64,000 bases of DNA from Meghimatium bilineatum (lineage: Eukaryota; Mollusca; Gastropoda; Stylommatophora; Philomycidae). Below the pieces are notes generated by a model. The model did no database searches and had not been told where the DNA came from. It was given only the letters and a program-made list of their open reading frames with translations. Positions 33,992 through 45,255 of the stretch are shown piece by piece. The DNA lies in the NCBI GenBank assembly GCA_034231615.1, contig CM067307.1, positions 2,972,647 through 3,036,646 on the forward strand, read 5' to 3'. Positions within the stretch are counted from its first letter, which is position 1. Every line of letters begins with the position of its first letter. The position numbers and the translations under genes were made by a program.

Positions 33992-34275
33992 ATGTTCTCC
34001 TGTGGCGTATGCCTTCCTTAAGTCTTGTACTGATGTTCTCCTGTGGGGTATGCCTTCCTTAAGTCTTGTACTGATGTTCTCCTGTGGGGTATGCCTTCCT
34101 TAAGTCTTGTACTGATATTCTCCTGTGGGGTATGCCTTCCTTAAGTCTTGTACTGATGTTCTGTGGGGTATGTCTTCCTTATGTCTTGGACTGATGTTCT
34201 CCTGTGGCGTATGCCTTCCTTATGTCTTGTACTGATGTTCTCCTGTGGGGTATGTGTTCCTTAAGTCTTGGATTG
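33992..34275 (+). repeat. Minisatellite, 41-bp unit, 7 copies
   Basis: Unit ATGTTCTCCTGTGGGGTATG followed by CCTTCCTTAAGTCTTGTACTG; one copy lacks CTCC. Confidence 0.93.
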
Positions 34276-36525
34276 AATTCACATACTAGAGGTCATTGCC
34301 TTGCTTGAGTACAGAAACAATTGTGTTATTGAGTGCCAAACAAGTTGTCCTTTACTTCATTTCGAATGGTTTTCTAAGGTTCTAAGAAAATGGTTCTAAG
34401 ATATCTTTGCGTTCAATATTCCTTCTAACATGCTTGGGTCAGCGACCACGCACACAATTAGAAAGTACCGCTCACAAAATGTGCCACTTGCAGATATAAA
34501 GAAAGAGCAAGCACCTGTGTTTTTAGTTAGTGGAAACCATTATATGGAAATAGTGACTACTCAGACATCTTTAGATTTTCAGACATGAGATGAAAATTAG
34601 AGGGAACATTGCTTGCATGATAATTAGGTCTTGTCTTCATCTTTTCATATTTACAACTCAACTGCATGCATTATTTCTGTTTCTTTTCTTCCTCTTCTTT
34701 CGTTCACTTGAAACAAGTCGATATCTGTATTTCTGTTTCTAAATTTGCATTTCATGGACCAGTATATTAATTACTTGCTAGTCCTAGGAAGGGCATGTAA
34801 CATGTGGTGATATAAACTGAGATGAAACAACACAGGTTAACTAGTTAGACTTGAACAAAACGTAGGATGTCAATGTTTAGTTTAGGAAGGCAGGTTGCAG
34901 TGGAGAAGTTAGAAACTACAGTGTCACTCAGGCTTTAATCAAATATGGGATATGAATGTTCAGTGTTAGGAAGATAGAGGGTGTATGGAGTAAAAACAGA
35001 ATAAACTATATCATCACTCAGACATAAGAAAAAGGGTCAAGACATGCTGGAAATGGGATTGTGTAGCGGGCTTGATGAGGATGCTCCACTACCAGTCGTA
35101 CGGACAAACTTGAGAACATGAAACAGTGGGTGGGATTGATCTGGTAGCTGGAACACTGGTCCACAGAGACTTGACTTACTGGTGAACTGATAAGAACAAG
35201 GATTTGATAGCTGGAACACTGGTCCACAGAGACTGACTAAGTTGATGAGATCAAGGTGTATCGGAGTGCTGATAAAATTAAATTGAAAGACGTTAACTGC
35301 AGATGAAGAACAATACAGTACAGAACCAAGGACATAGAGAAATGACATGCTACTCATGCACTCAGAGTAAAATAAACTAAATCAATGTTTTTCTATGTGA
35401 AGTTAACTATGGACACCATGTTTTTGTACAAATGAATTTTGACATTAAAAATATTTTTAATTTTCAATTTGAATACCGGGTACATTGAATGTGAGTGTCT
35501 GTAGCTATGTCAGTCGGATGCAATATGACGACATATTTTTCTTGGGTCTCACACTGTGCCTCTTTCTTGTGACGAGAAACTTCACAGTTGGTGAATAATT
35601 TCCCAGTATAGAAAAAATGACTTCATTACCCACTGTGTCCCTAGATTCCAGACTTAACCTCTTCTGTATGAGCTGTGAGGGGCAACGGCAACAGTGCATT
35701 AGGATTTGGTTGCTACATCTTCTTAGACAAGGTCCCTTTCATCTGCACCATCGCCTAACATGTCTGAAGCTTAGATCTATGGCATTTGATCTATGCATTT
35801 TCCCATACGCTCATCACATCCTCCCGTGATGTTCCCCTGATTCATCACCAGAAACAGTCTCTGTTTTGTCTCTTAGCTATTTCGTTGTTCACTTAAAGAA
35901 GTGCATTAATTTCATAAATTTCAAGCGAGTAGCCTCGTAGCCAGCTGTTAGGCTGTTAAAACCTACCTGCTAATAGCTGAAGGAATTATTTCAGCATCAT
36001 CATCACACCTTCTCAGTAAAATACTTCTTCTTTGAGCAATGTACGCCGCTGGGAGGAGGAGTTTTCTGGTTCATACCGATGAGTGGAGGATTCTTCTAGT
36101 GCACACTGCTGAGAGGAGGAGTCTTCTGGTGCTCACAGAGGAGAGTAGGAATCTTCTGGTGCAACTACTGAGAGTAGAAGACTTTTGGTGTGCATCGCTG
36201 AGATTAGGTTCTTCTGGTTATAAAATATAGCTCTCGAGAAACCTTCACATTGCACATAAGAAGAAAGAGCTTAATCTCTCATAATCCTGTCAGATCCAGC
36301 AACAACATAAACTACAACAGCAACAATAATGACAACACCAGCAGCAGATTTATTTTCCTACAGGTGACAGGTTGTCAACTAGCATTCTGGTGCTGCTGCC
36401 TTTCTGGTGCTGCTGCCTTTCTGCTGCCACCACCACCACCACTACTTTACCCATGTTGTTGAATTTATCATTGATTTGGATCATTAATATACTATCAATG
36501 CCACATGTCATATTGTCATCTTTAG

Positions 36526-36674
36526 GGATACATGTCAGAAGTTGAGGGCAAGACAACAAGACGGCACAGTGCATCTGAAGACAGTCACTCATTAAGCACA
36601 TCAGGAAGTGGGGATACACCTCATCCGCACATCTCAGCACCAGGCACACCACAGAACCAGCATAATGTCTACCA
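36526..36674 (+). CDS. FNBP1: Exon F: HR1 end and Ser/His/Pro-rich linker
   Basis: The 149-nt exon starts in phase 0 and ends two bases into a Gln codon. The acceptor is CATCTTTAG at 36525 and the donor is GTAGGT at 36675. It begins GYMSEVEGKTTRRHSAS, matching the AWLSEVEGK end of vertebrate HR1, and then enters a low-complexity linker rich in Ser, Gly, His and Pro with several possible SP/TP phosphorylation sites. Joined to exon E it reads RYE-GYMSEVEGK with no gap. Joined to exon G it completes Gln (CA+G). Confidence 0.9.
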
Positions 36675-37419
36675 GTAGGTGCATTTATTTCATACTTGTA
36701 ATAAAGAATGAACGTATAAGAGTATGCAGGCATTTTGTAGCTAAGTGATACAAAACATTTTTGGAACACTTTTGTCACTTAAGGTACAAATTGTGTAGAA
36801 AATGTCTAGTTTTATGTGAGTTATGGTACAAATTATGTATAAAATATCTAGTGTTATGTGATTTATTGTAGAAATTATGTAGCAAATATCTAGTGTTATA
36901 TGAGTTATGGTACAACTTATCTCAAAACTTGATTTTGCATACAGCAAGTTTGTGTTCTAGTTTCTCTGTCAGAGTTCAGGTCTGGCATTGGTAGCATAGG
37001 GTCAGCATGAACAGTGTGTTTATTAACCTTCTTTTGGAGATCATACCGATGTTCTTGTGTATCAGCAGTGGTGATAATTGATATAAAACTGTGTTTGTTT
37101 CCTGACAATTTGCTTGATATGTAGGATACCCTGTATTATCCATGTTTACTATGAGCATTTTAGTTTTACATAAAATATCAGATCTTAGGGCAGATGTCTG
37201 CTATTTTCAAAAACAAACATGAACATCAAAACTGCACTATATAAAGCAATAATACCATCTCCTATGCTACCAATGTCAAACGTGGACACTAACAACAAAA
37301 GACAAAAGAAAACTTGTTACAACAGAAATGACTTGTCTATGTAGAGTTCTCGGAGTAACAATAAGAGAGCTAGTCACAAATGAAAACATCAGACGATTAG
37401 CTAACACAATGCCAGTCCT

Positions 37420-37665
37420 AAGTTACATCAAAAGACAACAGATTAAGTGGTTTTCTCATGCCTCCAGATTATCATCAGTTAGTGCCCTTTAAAAATCATT
37501 GCTATACAGACACGATGGATAAACAGCCAGGGGCAGTCCATGCAAAAGATGGATCACAGAAATAAAAGAATCAATGAAAACAAACATACATCAAGCACAC
37601 AAAAAAGGCTGTCTCCATAGAACTCTTCTACTCCAGACGCTGCAAGGCATAAATAGATAAACCGC
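37420..37665 (+). pseudogene. LINE C-terminal tail, decayed
   Basis: Reads RQQIKWFSHASRLSS, a stop, then ARGSPCKRWITEIKESMK and TNIHQAHKKG. This is the R.QIKWFGH..R....GRP.KRW...I tail of a non-LTR element. It ends near AAATAGATAAACCGCAAAAAG. Confidence 0.7.
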
Positions 37666-37734
37666 AAAAAGAAAAAGGCCATGTATTATGTTGAAATTTT
37701 TACTATATGAAAGTATGTATTATGTTATCCAGGC

Positions 37735-37945
37735 GAGGTACATAAGCGCATCTGTGATGGACAAAGTACTGGGTTCAAATCCCGTTGCAAGATTTGATTT
37801 GCTTAAAGCAATTGTGCATCTGGACTGTTCAGAAAGCAATGAAAAATTACTGGTCGTATTTATATTGCCTATAAATGAATACAATAAAAAATGTAGGGTT
37901 GATTGCTATGTTCTGAATAGGATATACTACCAGTTTTTTGTGTGA
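37735..37945 (+). mobile_element. tRNA-derived SINE with body (family S1)
   Basis: The head GTACATAAGCGCATCTG and B-box GGGTTCAAATCCCG (37771-37785) are followed by a body containing AGCAATTGTGCATC, GAAAGCAATGAAAAATTACTG and the end GGTTGATTGCTATGTTCTGA. The same body order occurs at 52770-52910, so this is an interspersed SINE family. Confidence 0.65.
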
Positions 37946-38111
37946 TGTTGAAAGATTTTAGTATTTTGTGATTTATAGTGAAAACAGTTGCTTAATTTGA
38001 TGACTGTATGTAGTGAATTAAAGTACAAATCATGGCTATAATTTGTTTGTACAGATTTTGATACATGAAACTTCAAGTAGTTTGTCATTGTTGCTGTTCC
38101 TTCTTCTGCAG

Positions 38112-38197
38112 GCCTATTGATGGAGACGAGGATGGTGAAGATGAGTTTGATATATTCCCAGTGATAGGAAAGGCTAGAGCTCTGTATGCATTTGAAG
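38112..38197 (+). CDS. FNBP1: Exon G: acidic linker and first strand of SH3
   Basis: The 86-nt exon's first base completes Gln and its last base starts an Ala codon. The acceptor is TTCTTCTGCAG at 38111 and the donor is GTAATT at 38198. It reads PIDGDEDGEDEFD then IFPVIGKARALYAFE. The acidic run followed by .P.IG.. matches the FDDEF..E.PLPAIG segment preceding SH3 in vertebrate family members. ALYAFE is the ALYDY-type first motif of the SH3 ligand-binding surface. Confidence 0.93.
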
Positions 38198-38689
38198 GTA
38201 ATTATATCTTGTATACTAAATCTGTCTTTCTCTCTATACATTGCTCAATTGGTGAAGTATATTGTACCTATTATAGTGAGGTATGCACTTTCAACCGCGA
38301 ATGTTAGTCCAATTAGTTTATATCAAAGCCTTATAACCATCAAGAAACAGTGGGTGACTCCGTTCTAATAATCCAGTCACCATTACCATATATTACACAG
38401 CATTATACATCACTCTCTCTATGCCTAGCTTCTGACTCTGCTTGCCCACTTCTCTCTCTCTCTCACCCTTTGTATCTTCTCTGTGCCCAGTCATCTTTTC
38501 CTTACCTTACACTTCACTTTTTAATTGCTTATTTCTCTCTTTCTACCTATCTCATACTCTTTGTCCCTCACACAGCCACACTTTCCGCAATAATTGTACG
38601 CCATATCTCACATTTATTCTGCATGAATACCATCACAAAGGATTCCATGGAAGAGTTGTTACATCATGGAAACTGTTTGTGGACATATT

Positions 38690-38945
38690 GTTGGTTAATA
38701 AAATGGTCAAATTGTTGGTTTAAAAAATGGCCAATTTGTTCATAAAAAAACGACAATTGTGTTGGTTAACACATGGCAAAATTGTTGGTTAAAAAATGGC
38801 CAATTTGTTCATAAAAATAACAATAGTGTTGGTCAACAACTGGCCAAATAGTTGGTTAAAAAAATGGTCAAATTGTTGGTTAAAGAAGTGGCCATATCGT
38901 TGGTAAAGAAATGACCATATCATAGGTTAAAAAATGGCCAAACCA
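38690..38945 (+). repeat. Degenerate repeat, about 22-bp unit
   Basis: Units of type TTGGTTAAAAAATGGCCAAA, roughly 10 copies with much variation. Confidence 0.75.
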
Positions 38946-38994
38946 CGAATGACTCTTCAAAACCATGTCTGGACAACAACAAACATCTGTATTG

Positions 38995-39180
38995 TTGCTT
39001 CTCGCCTGACAAGACCGCTCTTCCAGTCGATCCAGCTGTAAAGGAGTTAGCTGTAACCTGCTGCATGACTTAGGGATGTAAGCACAGCAAGGAAGGGAAC
39101 TGGGCACTCCACCTAATAGTTGCTGCAGGTTAGTACATGAAGAATTATTTTCATTCATGGCGGCAGGTTACTGCCATGTG
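38995..39180 (+). repeat. Interspersed repeat R1, copy 2
   Basis: Parallel to 5345-5530: CACAGCAAGGAAGGGAACTG, CCACCTAATAGTTGCTGCAG, GTACATGAAGAATTATTTTC. Identity looks high over the central 90 bp. No terminal repeats or coding sequence recognised. Confidence 0.65.
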
Positions 39181-39259
39181 ACTTATCTTTACCAGGAGAT
39201 AATAATATAATGCATCGAATTATATGTGATAATTTTCATCAGGCGCAAGGTGGATGCTG

Positions 39260-39540
39260 ATTATAAAACAGAATAAGGGGAACAACTGGGAATATAAAAC
39301 AACAAGGGGAAGCAAGCGAAAGTACAAGACACAATTAGGGGAAGCAATTGAGAATATACAACAGAATAAGAAGAAACAACAAAGAATATAAAACAGATCA
39401 AGGTTAGCCCACCTGAGAATATATAACATAATAAGGGTGATTTCAATAACAATTGAGAATATAAAACAAAGAGATCAACAGAACAAGGGAGTCATTTGAG
39501 AATTCAGAATAGAATATGGGAGATCAACTTAGAATATAAA
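39260..39540 (+). repeat. Degenerate repeat, about 30-bp unit
   Basis: Units of type AGAATATAAAACAGAATAAG followed by GGGAAGCAA. Worn, about 9 copies. Confidence 0.75.
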
Positions 39541-40499
39541 TAGAAGAAGGAAGAGAAATCAATTTTTCTGATGAGTAATCTTTGTTACAACCGAAAGCCG
39601 CGGTTGATGCGTTCATACTTTGTACTCCATCAGATTCTATCGCAAGTTTAGTAGATCTTCATAGGATGACTGAGGCAGCACAGATATCTATCAATACATG
39701 GAAGTACAGCTCTAGTTTAAAGTACAGATGCATCTTCCTGTGTACTGAACAATTAACTCTGAGTGGACTAGCAACAAAAGCATAGTTTTACAAGCCTGTT
39801 TTTCAGCAGCGATTTTTTTCTATGACTTTTGTCATCAATTTTATTATAAATAATTTACATATACTCACTACAGCATAAATAATTATTTCTGTCAATGTTG
39901 GAACAATGATTTCTCGATATCTTTACAATTGTGGAACATGTATCTGTTAATTATTTTTTTTTAAATTGATTAGGTGAAAGTAAATGTAACTTGAAACTTT
40001 ATTTACACTGATGCTATGCAATTCTAAGTCACCAGAATGCAATAATATATTGGTATATCCATATGTACATACTTCTGTTTCATAAATTTTAATAAAAGCA
40101 TTAAAAAAAATAATTTACAGTTGTAATGCCATATTTTTTTCTTTTTACAATCATAAAATGTTCCTTTCTATTGCCACTAAATGTTTCAAAAATTGCCCAA
40201 GTATTATCCATAAACATGATCCATAAATGAACAAATTCGGTAACCCCCATGTTCCACTGATTTACATTCATTAAACACAATATTTGACAATTACTAGACA
40301 ATATAAGAGTACTATATACAAACTCACGCAGTATAATAAGAACAAATGAAGGATTCACAGAACCATTTGAAACAACAAAGGAAGTAAAACAAGGGTGTGT
40401 AATATTACCACTGCTATTACATACATGGATAGGATAGCGAAAAAGACAGAAGCATGAGGCAAAAAACATCATAGATACAACAAGAGACCTAAGTAACCC

Positions 40500-40715
40500 T
40501 ATAATTCTTACACCTGATGGGAATTGAACCAAGTCTGTTCTAGCGGCACCGAATCGCCTTGCAACTCAAGTAACCAGGTTTTCCGTACTTGAAAAAAGTA
40601 TCTCTAAAAAAAACCATCAAGACATTCAATCTATGTACTCAAGTCACTGAAAACGGACCAATCGAGATTTTTACAACAACGAACATCCCATACAAGTGTT
40701 GAAGTATTCTTAGGA
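40500..40715 (-). mobile_element. SINE-like insertion in decayed reverse transcriptase, copy 1
   Basis: Minus-strand B-box at GGGAATTGAACCA (40519-40531). The segment from there through ATCAAGACATTCAATCTATG and GGACCAATCGAG to CATACAAGTGTTGAAGTATT recurs 350-380 bp downstream at 40865-41105, so both the SINE head and adjoining sequence are duplicated. Confidence 0.55.
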
Positions 40716-40824
40716 ACATAAACACAGAACATACATATTTGTACTACGAGGATCTAAAGGCTTTCTTGTAAACATAAATAATATAGAGGAAGAGCAATGT
40801 TGCTTCAAATAATATCTTATACAA

Positions 40825-41120
40825 GTAAATTCAAGTAGGAAGCATGAGGATAAAGGAAAATATTTTACAGCTGACGGGAATTGAACCAGGTCCGTTCCAG
40901 CAGCACCAAATTGCAACTCCAGTAAACAGGTTTTCCGTACTTGACCAACCACATCCCCCCCCCCCCCAAAAAAAATAAATAAGATGTAATCTCATCAAGA
41001 CATTCAACCTATTTATTCATGTCACTGAGACTGGACCAATCGAGACAATGACTATTACAAGAACAATGAACGTCCCATACAAGTATTGAAGTATCCTCAT
41101 GAACAAAAACATAGCACATA
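40825..41120 (-). mobile_element. SINE-like insertion in decayed reverse transcriptase, copy 2
   Basis: Second copy, with the left side (AAATTCAAGTAGGAAGCA) shared with 4231 and the right side shared with 40590-40715. A 12-base C run and 8-base A run at about 40957-40976 separate the two shared parts. Confidence 0.55.
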
Positions 41121-42039
41121 TATAAAACTATATAGGTAACTCTCATCAGGATCTTCTCTTGCCAGATGATCAAGTACTAATATATGAAACTAAAGATCAG
41201 CTACACAGACATATAAATTCATTACAGGCTGCAAAAAATACAATGTAAAATTAAACACATGATAAGCAGAAACTATGAAAATATGCAGAGCAACAGAACA
41301 GCTAATTGTGTATGTTAGTGAAACAAAACTAAAACAGGCATCAGAACAGAGCAGCTAATTGTGTATGTTAATGTCAGAATTGAAATATCTAGGAAGTATT
41401 TTTTACAGAACATAGCGAAAGTGGCAGAGAAATTGAGATGAGGTGCTAAAAGTAAATTCTGTAACAGTAGCAGAAATGCAGAAGTTGTCACCGCTGCTTA
41501 AAACCCTAGAGATCAATATGACAATCAAATAATAGATAATAAACACCATCTTTATACCAACGTTAAGTTACCCCTGCCAGATAAGACCCCTGCCAAAAAT
41601 TTTCATGAGAAAGATTACAACATGTGAGATGAAATACTTGAGAAAGGCTATAAACATCACCAGAAGAGACAGAATGAGAAATGAAGCCATCAGGAAGATG
41701 GTAAAGACCAGATCATTTAAACAATATATAGCGAATATAGCGAGACAACAGATCAACTAGTTCAGCCACTTTATGTGAATGGATCCATCACAACCAGTCA
41801 GCCAGGCGTACAACAGCAGAAAGAACGGCTACAAAGCAAGAGGAAGAACAAGGTGGGAAGATTCAATCAGAGAAATTGTTAAAAAACACGGCCTGACTAT
41901 GGCAAAGGCAACAAAGAAAGCTAAAGACAAAACTTAACTCCTTCACACGCATTTGTGGAAAAGACAATAGATGGACAGAGACACAATATTACTGCCAATA
42001 ATTATGTATAAAATGGAATATAGGACCTAGGTGTCAGGA

Positions 42040-42440
42040 AATATCTATAGTAACATAGAACACAAGTTTTATTCCCATGTAACAGGAAAGTAGTGCCAAA
42101 CCTCTAGATATTTTGTCAATAAATATAAAATAGTTTACCAGGGAAAGTACACACAGGAAAGTGCTGTCAAACCTCAACATATTTTGTCAAGACCGTAGAA
42201 CCCTTTACCAGGGCGAGCACCCAGGAAAGTACTGCCAAACCTCTACATATTTTGTCTAGAAACAGAGCCATTTACTAAGGAAAGTACCAAGGAAAGTACT
42301 GCCAAACCTCTACATATTTTGTCTAGAAACAGAGCCATTTACTAAGGAAAGTACCAAGGAAAGTACTGCCAAACCTCTACATATTTTTTTTAAATTTGTA
42401 GAACCATTTACCAGGGAAAGTATCTAGGGAAAATACTACT
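42040..42440 (+). repeat. Tandem repeat, about 67-bp unit, about 5 copies
   Basis: Units carry GAAAGTACTGCCAAACCTCT, ACATATTTTGTCTAGAAACA and CCATTTACTAAGG. The central pair is identical with a 67-bp shift (42241 against 42308); flanking copies are worn. Confidence 0.9.
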
Positions 42441-42520
42441 AAGACCTCTATATTTGGAAAGTACTGCTAAGACCTCTATTTATATTTGGAGCTATTAGTG
42501 AGACTGCATGATTCGTACAT

Positions 42521-42604
42521 ATGAAAGTACTCTACTGTTATATGTTTGTATGTATCTTACAGATGAAAGTACTCTACTGTTACATGTTTGAATGTTTCTC
42601 CTCA
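42521..42604 (+). repeat. 42-bp duplication at the last intron's 3' end
   Basis: ATGAAAGTACTCTACTGTTA at 42521 recurs at 42563. The second copy supplies the sequence leading to the acceptor used by the SH3 exon. The first copy ends in a second acceptor-like TATCTTACAG (42562), whose use would give an early stop. Confidence 0.85.
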
Positions 42605-42605
42605 G

Positions 42606-42769
42606 CTATCAATGAAGGATCAGTGCCAATGTCTGAAAATGAAGAAATGCAGATTCTAGAACAAGATCAAGGTGATGGCTGGACAAGGATACGCAAGACA
42701 GATGGAAAGGAAGGATTTGTACCTACATCATATATTGAGTGTCATTATTACGAAGGGGATCCAGTGTAG
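42606..42769 (+). CDS. FNBP1: Exon H: C-terminal SH3 domain and stop
   Basis: The 164-nt coding part of the terminal exon begins after TTTCTCCTCAG at 42605; its first two bases complete Ala. It reads INEGSVPMSENEEMQILEQD, then QGDGWTRIR and EGFVPTSYIE, ending HYYEGDPV and TAG at 42767-42769. The E.D.GDGWTR and G(F/Y)VPTSY motifs are the n-Src/distal and 3-10 helix parts of the SH3 groove that binds proline-rich N-WASP and dynamin in this family. The tail after SH3 is short. The 3' UTR follows; the poly(A) site was not placed. Confidence 0.95.
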
Positions 42770-45254
42770 CAGCGGATGTATTTCTAGATGCAGGTTTCTG
42801 GATTTCATGCATTTGTATCATTGAATGAATGTGATTAATGCATTTGTGCAAATGAATCTCTGATAGATTTGCTGTATTTAAGTGATTGAGTCTTCTGATG
42901 CACAAATACATTTGAATGTTTTGAGTTGTGCGATAATACATAAATACATACATATGTCTTCATTTGAATAATTCTGTCTTTAGATGGATGTAAAATATGA
43001 GTGATTGTGTCTTGTGATGGAGAAATATGTTTGAATCATTTTGTTTTTAGATAAGCATATACAATTTGAATGATTGTGTTTTGATTGATAAATACATTTT
43101 AGTGATTGTTTCTTTGATAAACTAAATGCAATTAATGCAATTGAGAGATGGAGATATTTGATTGATGCGTGTCAGTGTAGATAAGTATGAGTGGTTGAGT
43201 TGGACACGTTACGTTACGTCTGTCGATAACGTGAAGCACAATCCAATCCTTTTTATCTTGGATATATAAAAACATGGGCTATTTATAAGAATGTGGGTGG
43301 AATAACCACTCAGATTCTGTTGTATTTTGAGAGATTTATTCTTCTTCTTCCTCGTTTTCTATTTGAAGTTTGAAGCTGATATGGATTTAATCTATGAACT
43401 GTACTTTGGTCGCTGGTCCGAGACAAATCCGTAGAGTTTGTCCACCAGAGCAAGTGATCTATGTGTTCTATTGATTTCCAAAATTGGAATAATTGTTCTT
43501 TCCAAAATATTAATGATTGTATACTCACCAAGCTCATATACAGTGTGTGTGTGTATGTATGTATACATATTTGTATATGTGATTGCTTTAATGTGGACCT
43601 GTATATATTCTGATTACAGTTATGTGTGTGTGTGTGTGTGTGCATGATGCTTACATTTATAACTTTTTTCAACAGTTTCAAATGAAGTTAATGATCTTGA
43701 ATTTTTTTGATTAGATTAATGTGCCACAGTGTTAGGTTGTTTAGCTTGTGGAAGAGAATTGTGTGTATGTCGAGAGATATGGTTTGGTACAAAGTGAGTT
43801 CATAGCCTTGAGTTGTGTGTTGGTTGAGAGCAGTGTTTGGGTTTTAGTTGTGTGTGTGGTTTTCTTTCTGTGTGTGAGTGACTGGTCTCTAGTTGTCTGC
43901 GTGGGCTGTAGTTGTGTATGTGGTTTCTTTGTGTGTATATTTTGGTTATTGGTATTCTTGCTTTGAGAGTCATGTTCTTTGTGTGTGTGTGAGTGTCTGG
44001 TATCTGGTTTTGTACATGTGTATTTTTGTGTGAGTGTTTCTTTGTCTTTCTGATTTTATGTGTGTGTGTTCTGGTTTTGACCGTATACCAATTTTGAAAC
44101 AGAAATCTATCCAGATAGAAACCAAAATGTAGATCATAAATTAAATTTTCATATCAATATTGTGTTATCAATGACACTAACTCAAGGTTACTACATGTGA
44201 AATGAGTTGTCTAAGTATAATGGCAGACAGAACAAGAAGAGATTACACATGTGAGGAATGAAGAGATTACACAAATTGTTGGAGCAAACATCTGTGGTCA
44301 TATATATTGAAAAACTGAGACTGAAGTGGTCACTTGTGAATGAACCCTTATTGCCCATGGACAAAAGCATACAACATAAAAGTGGAAACAGCAAGATGCA
44401 GAGGAAGACCTAGAAGAAGGGGCATTGAAAGCGCTACAAACATTCTGTGATGTCACAATATTACTGCATATCAAGCGATAAGACGTGCCATAGTCCGAAA
44501 ACCAATCGTCATTCATCCTGTGGCGCCTTAACAGTAAGAACAAAGAAATGACGGTAGATAGTGTTCTGGTTACTGGTACTCTGTTTGCAGCTGTCTGTCT
44601 GTGGCATTGCTTGTATGATAATTAAAAAATGTTGTCATTTGAGTGGTCACTGATTTCTGTATATATGTGTATGACTGAGATCCTGGTGCTTGTGTGTGTG
44701 TGTGTAGTTTTGCTGTGTTTTAGTGTGAGAGTGTACGCTGGTGTTAGTGTGTGGTTTGGCATGATTGTAGGTTCATGTGTGCGTAAGAGTGATTTGGTTG
44801 GTCGAGAGTGATTATATCATTATATGAGACATGATTGTGATTTTGTGCCAGTGTTTTGATGAAAGTAAGTACTGTATGCTGCTAGCTAATATTAAAGCTG
44901 CAATATCTGCACCTTATCAACCACTGTAAATCTTTTTTCTGCAATTTTCTGCTGAGATTTTGGTGTGGAATTTGGTAGCCATATCCGTGCCCAAACTTTG
45001 TTAGTCATCTCAAGATATATGGCAGGTCATAGTGTTATTATATTTTGTTTCCCTTTTCTGTCCCGGTAACACATGAGTACAGATAAGCTTTTCTGTCCCG
45101 GTAACACATGAGTACAGATAAGGTTTTCTGTCCTGGTAAAACATAAGCACAGATAAGATCTCAACTTGACAGTTTGATTTTAATTGTGGCCGGAGCTAAT
45201 GTTTCCATATATTTTCTCTATCTTCATGATGAACAGTTATCACAACAGCCACTT
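42770..45254 (+). other. 3' UTR and proximal 3' flank
   Basis: This follows the stop codon. 42770-43310 is AT-rich with degenerate repeats of GATTGTGT..TTTGAA type and is probably largely 3' UTR. GT-rich simple sequence occupies about 43530-44080 and 44680-44800, with a LINE tail at 44200-44530. 45060-45150 has about three copies of a roughly 45-bp unit (CTGTCCCGGTAACACAT). The polyadenylation site could not be placed by eye. Confidence 0.5.
44200..44530 (+). pseudogene. LINE C-terminal tail, decayed
   Basis: In mixed frames: VRNEEITQIVG, YIEKLRLKWSLVNEPLLPM, then ETARCRGRPRRRGIESATNI. This matches the tail ..RNE.IR......I..RLRW.GH..R......GRPRRRW. Broken by frameshifts; same strand as the host gene but beyond its stop codon. 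Confidence 0.65.
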
Positions 45255-45255
45255 T

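Larger units (their letters stand above)
36675..38111 (+). other. Intron F-G (1.4 kb)
   Basis: Non-coding. It has a degenerate repeat of roughly 55 bp (36785-36930, TTATGTG.TTATGGTACAAATTATGTA-like), a LINE 3' tail (37420-37665) and a tRNA-derived SINE copy (37735-37945). Confidence 0.7.
40270..41960 (+). pseudogene. Decayed non-LTR reverse transcriptase with C-terminal tail
   Basis: This is the longest LINE remnant. At about 40320-40430 it reads NEGFTEPFETTKEVKQGCVI then LPLLL, the RT palm motif ..GVRQGCVLSPLLF. At about 41155 it reads LLLPDDQVLIYET, the F.DD catalytic box with A changed to P. At 41595-41930 it reads MKYLRKAINITRRDRMRNEA then IRKMV, DPSQPARR and ARGRTRWEDSIREIVKKHG, the post-RT tail. 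Multiple stops and frameshifts make it dead. SINE-like sequence interrupts it at 40500-40600 and 40825-40960. Confidence 0.75.
38198..42605 (+). other. Intron G-H (4.4 kb)
   Basis: Non-coding. It includes a C/T-rich stretch (38400-38580), degenerate repeats at 38690-38945 and 39260-39540, an interspersed repeat (38995-39180), a decayed reverse transcriptase with two SINE-like insertions (40270-41960), a 67-bp array (42040-42440), and a 42-bp duplication touching the last acceptor (42521-42604). Nothing is recognised at 39545-40260. Confidence 0.7.

Noticed and set aside
36294-36362. CAA/CAG-rich candidate cassette exon before exon F
   Set aside because: It has AG and GT-like borders, but the phase required between exons E and F gives a TAA after eleven codons.
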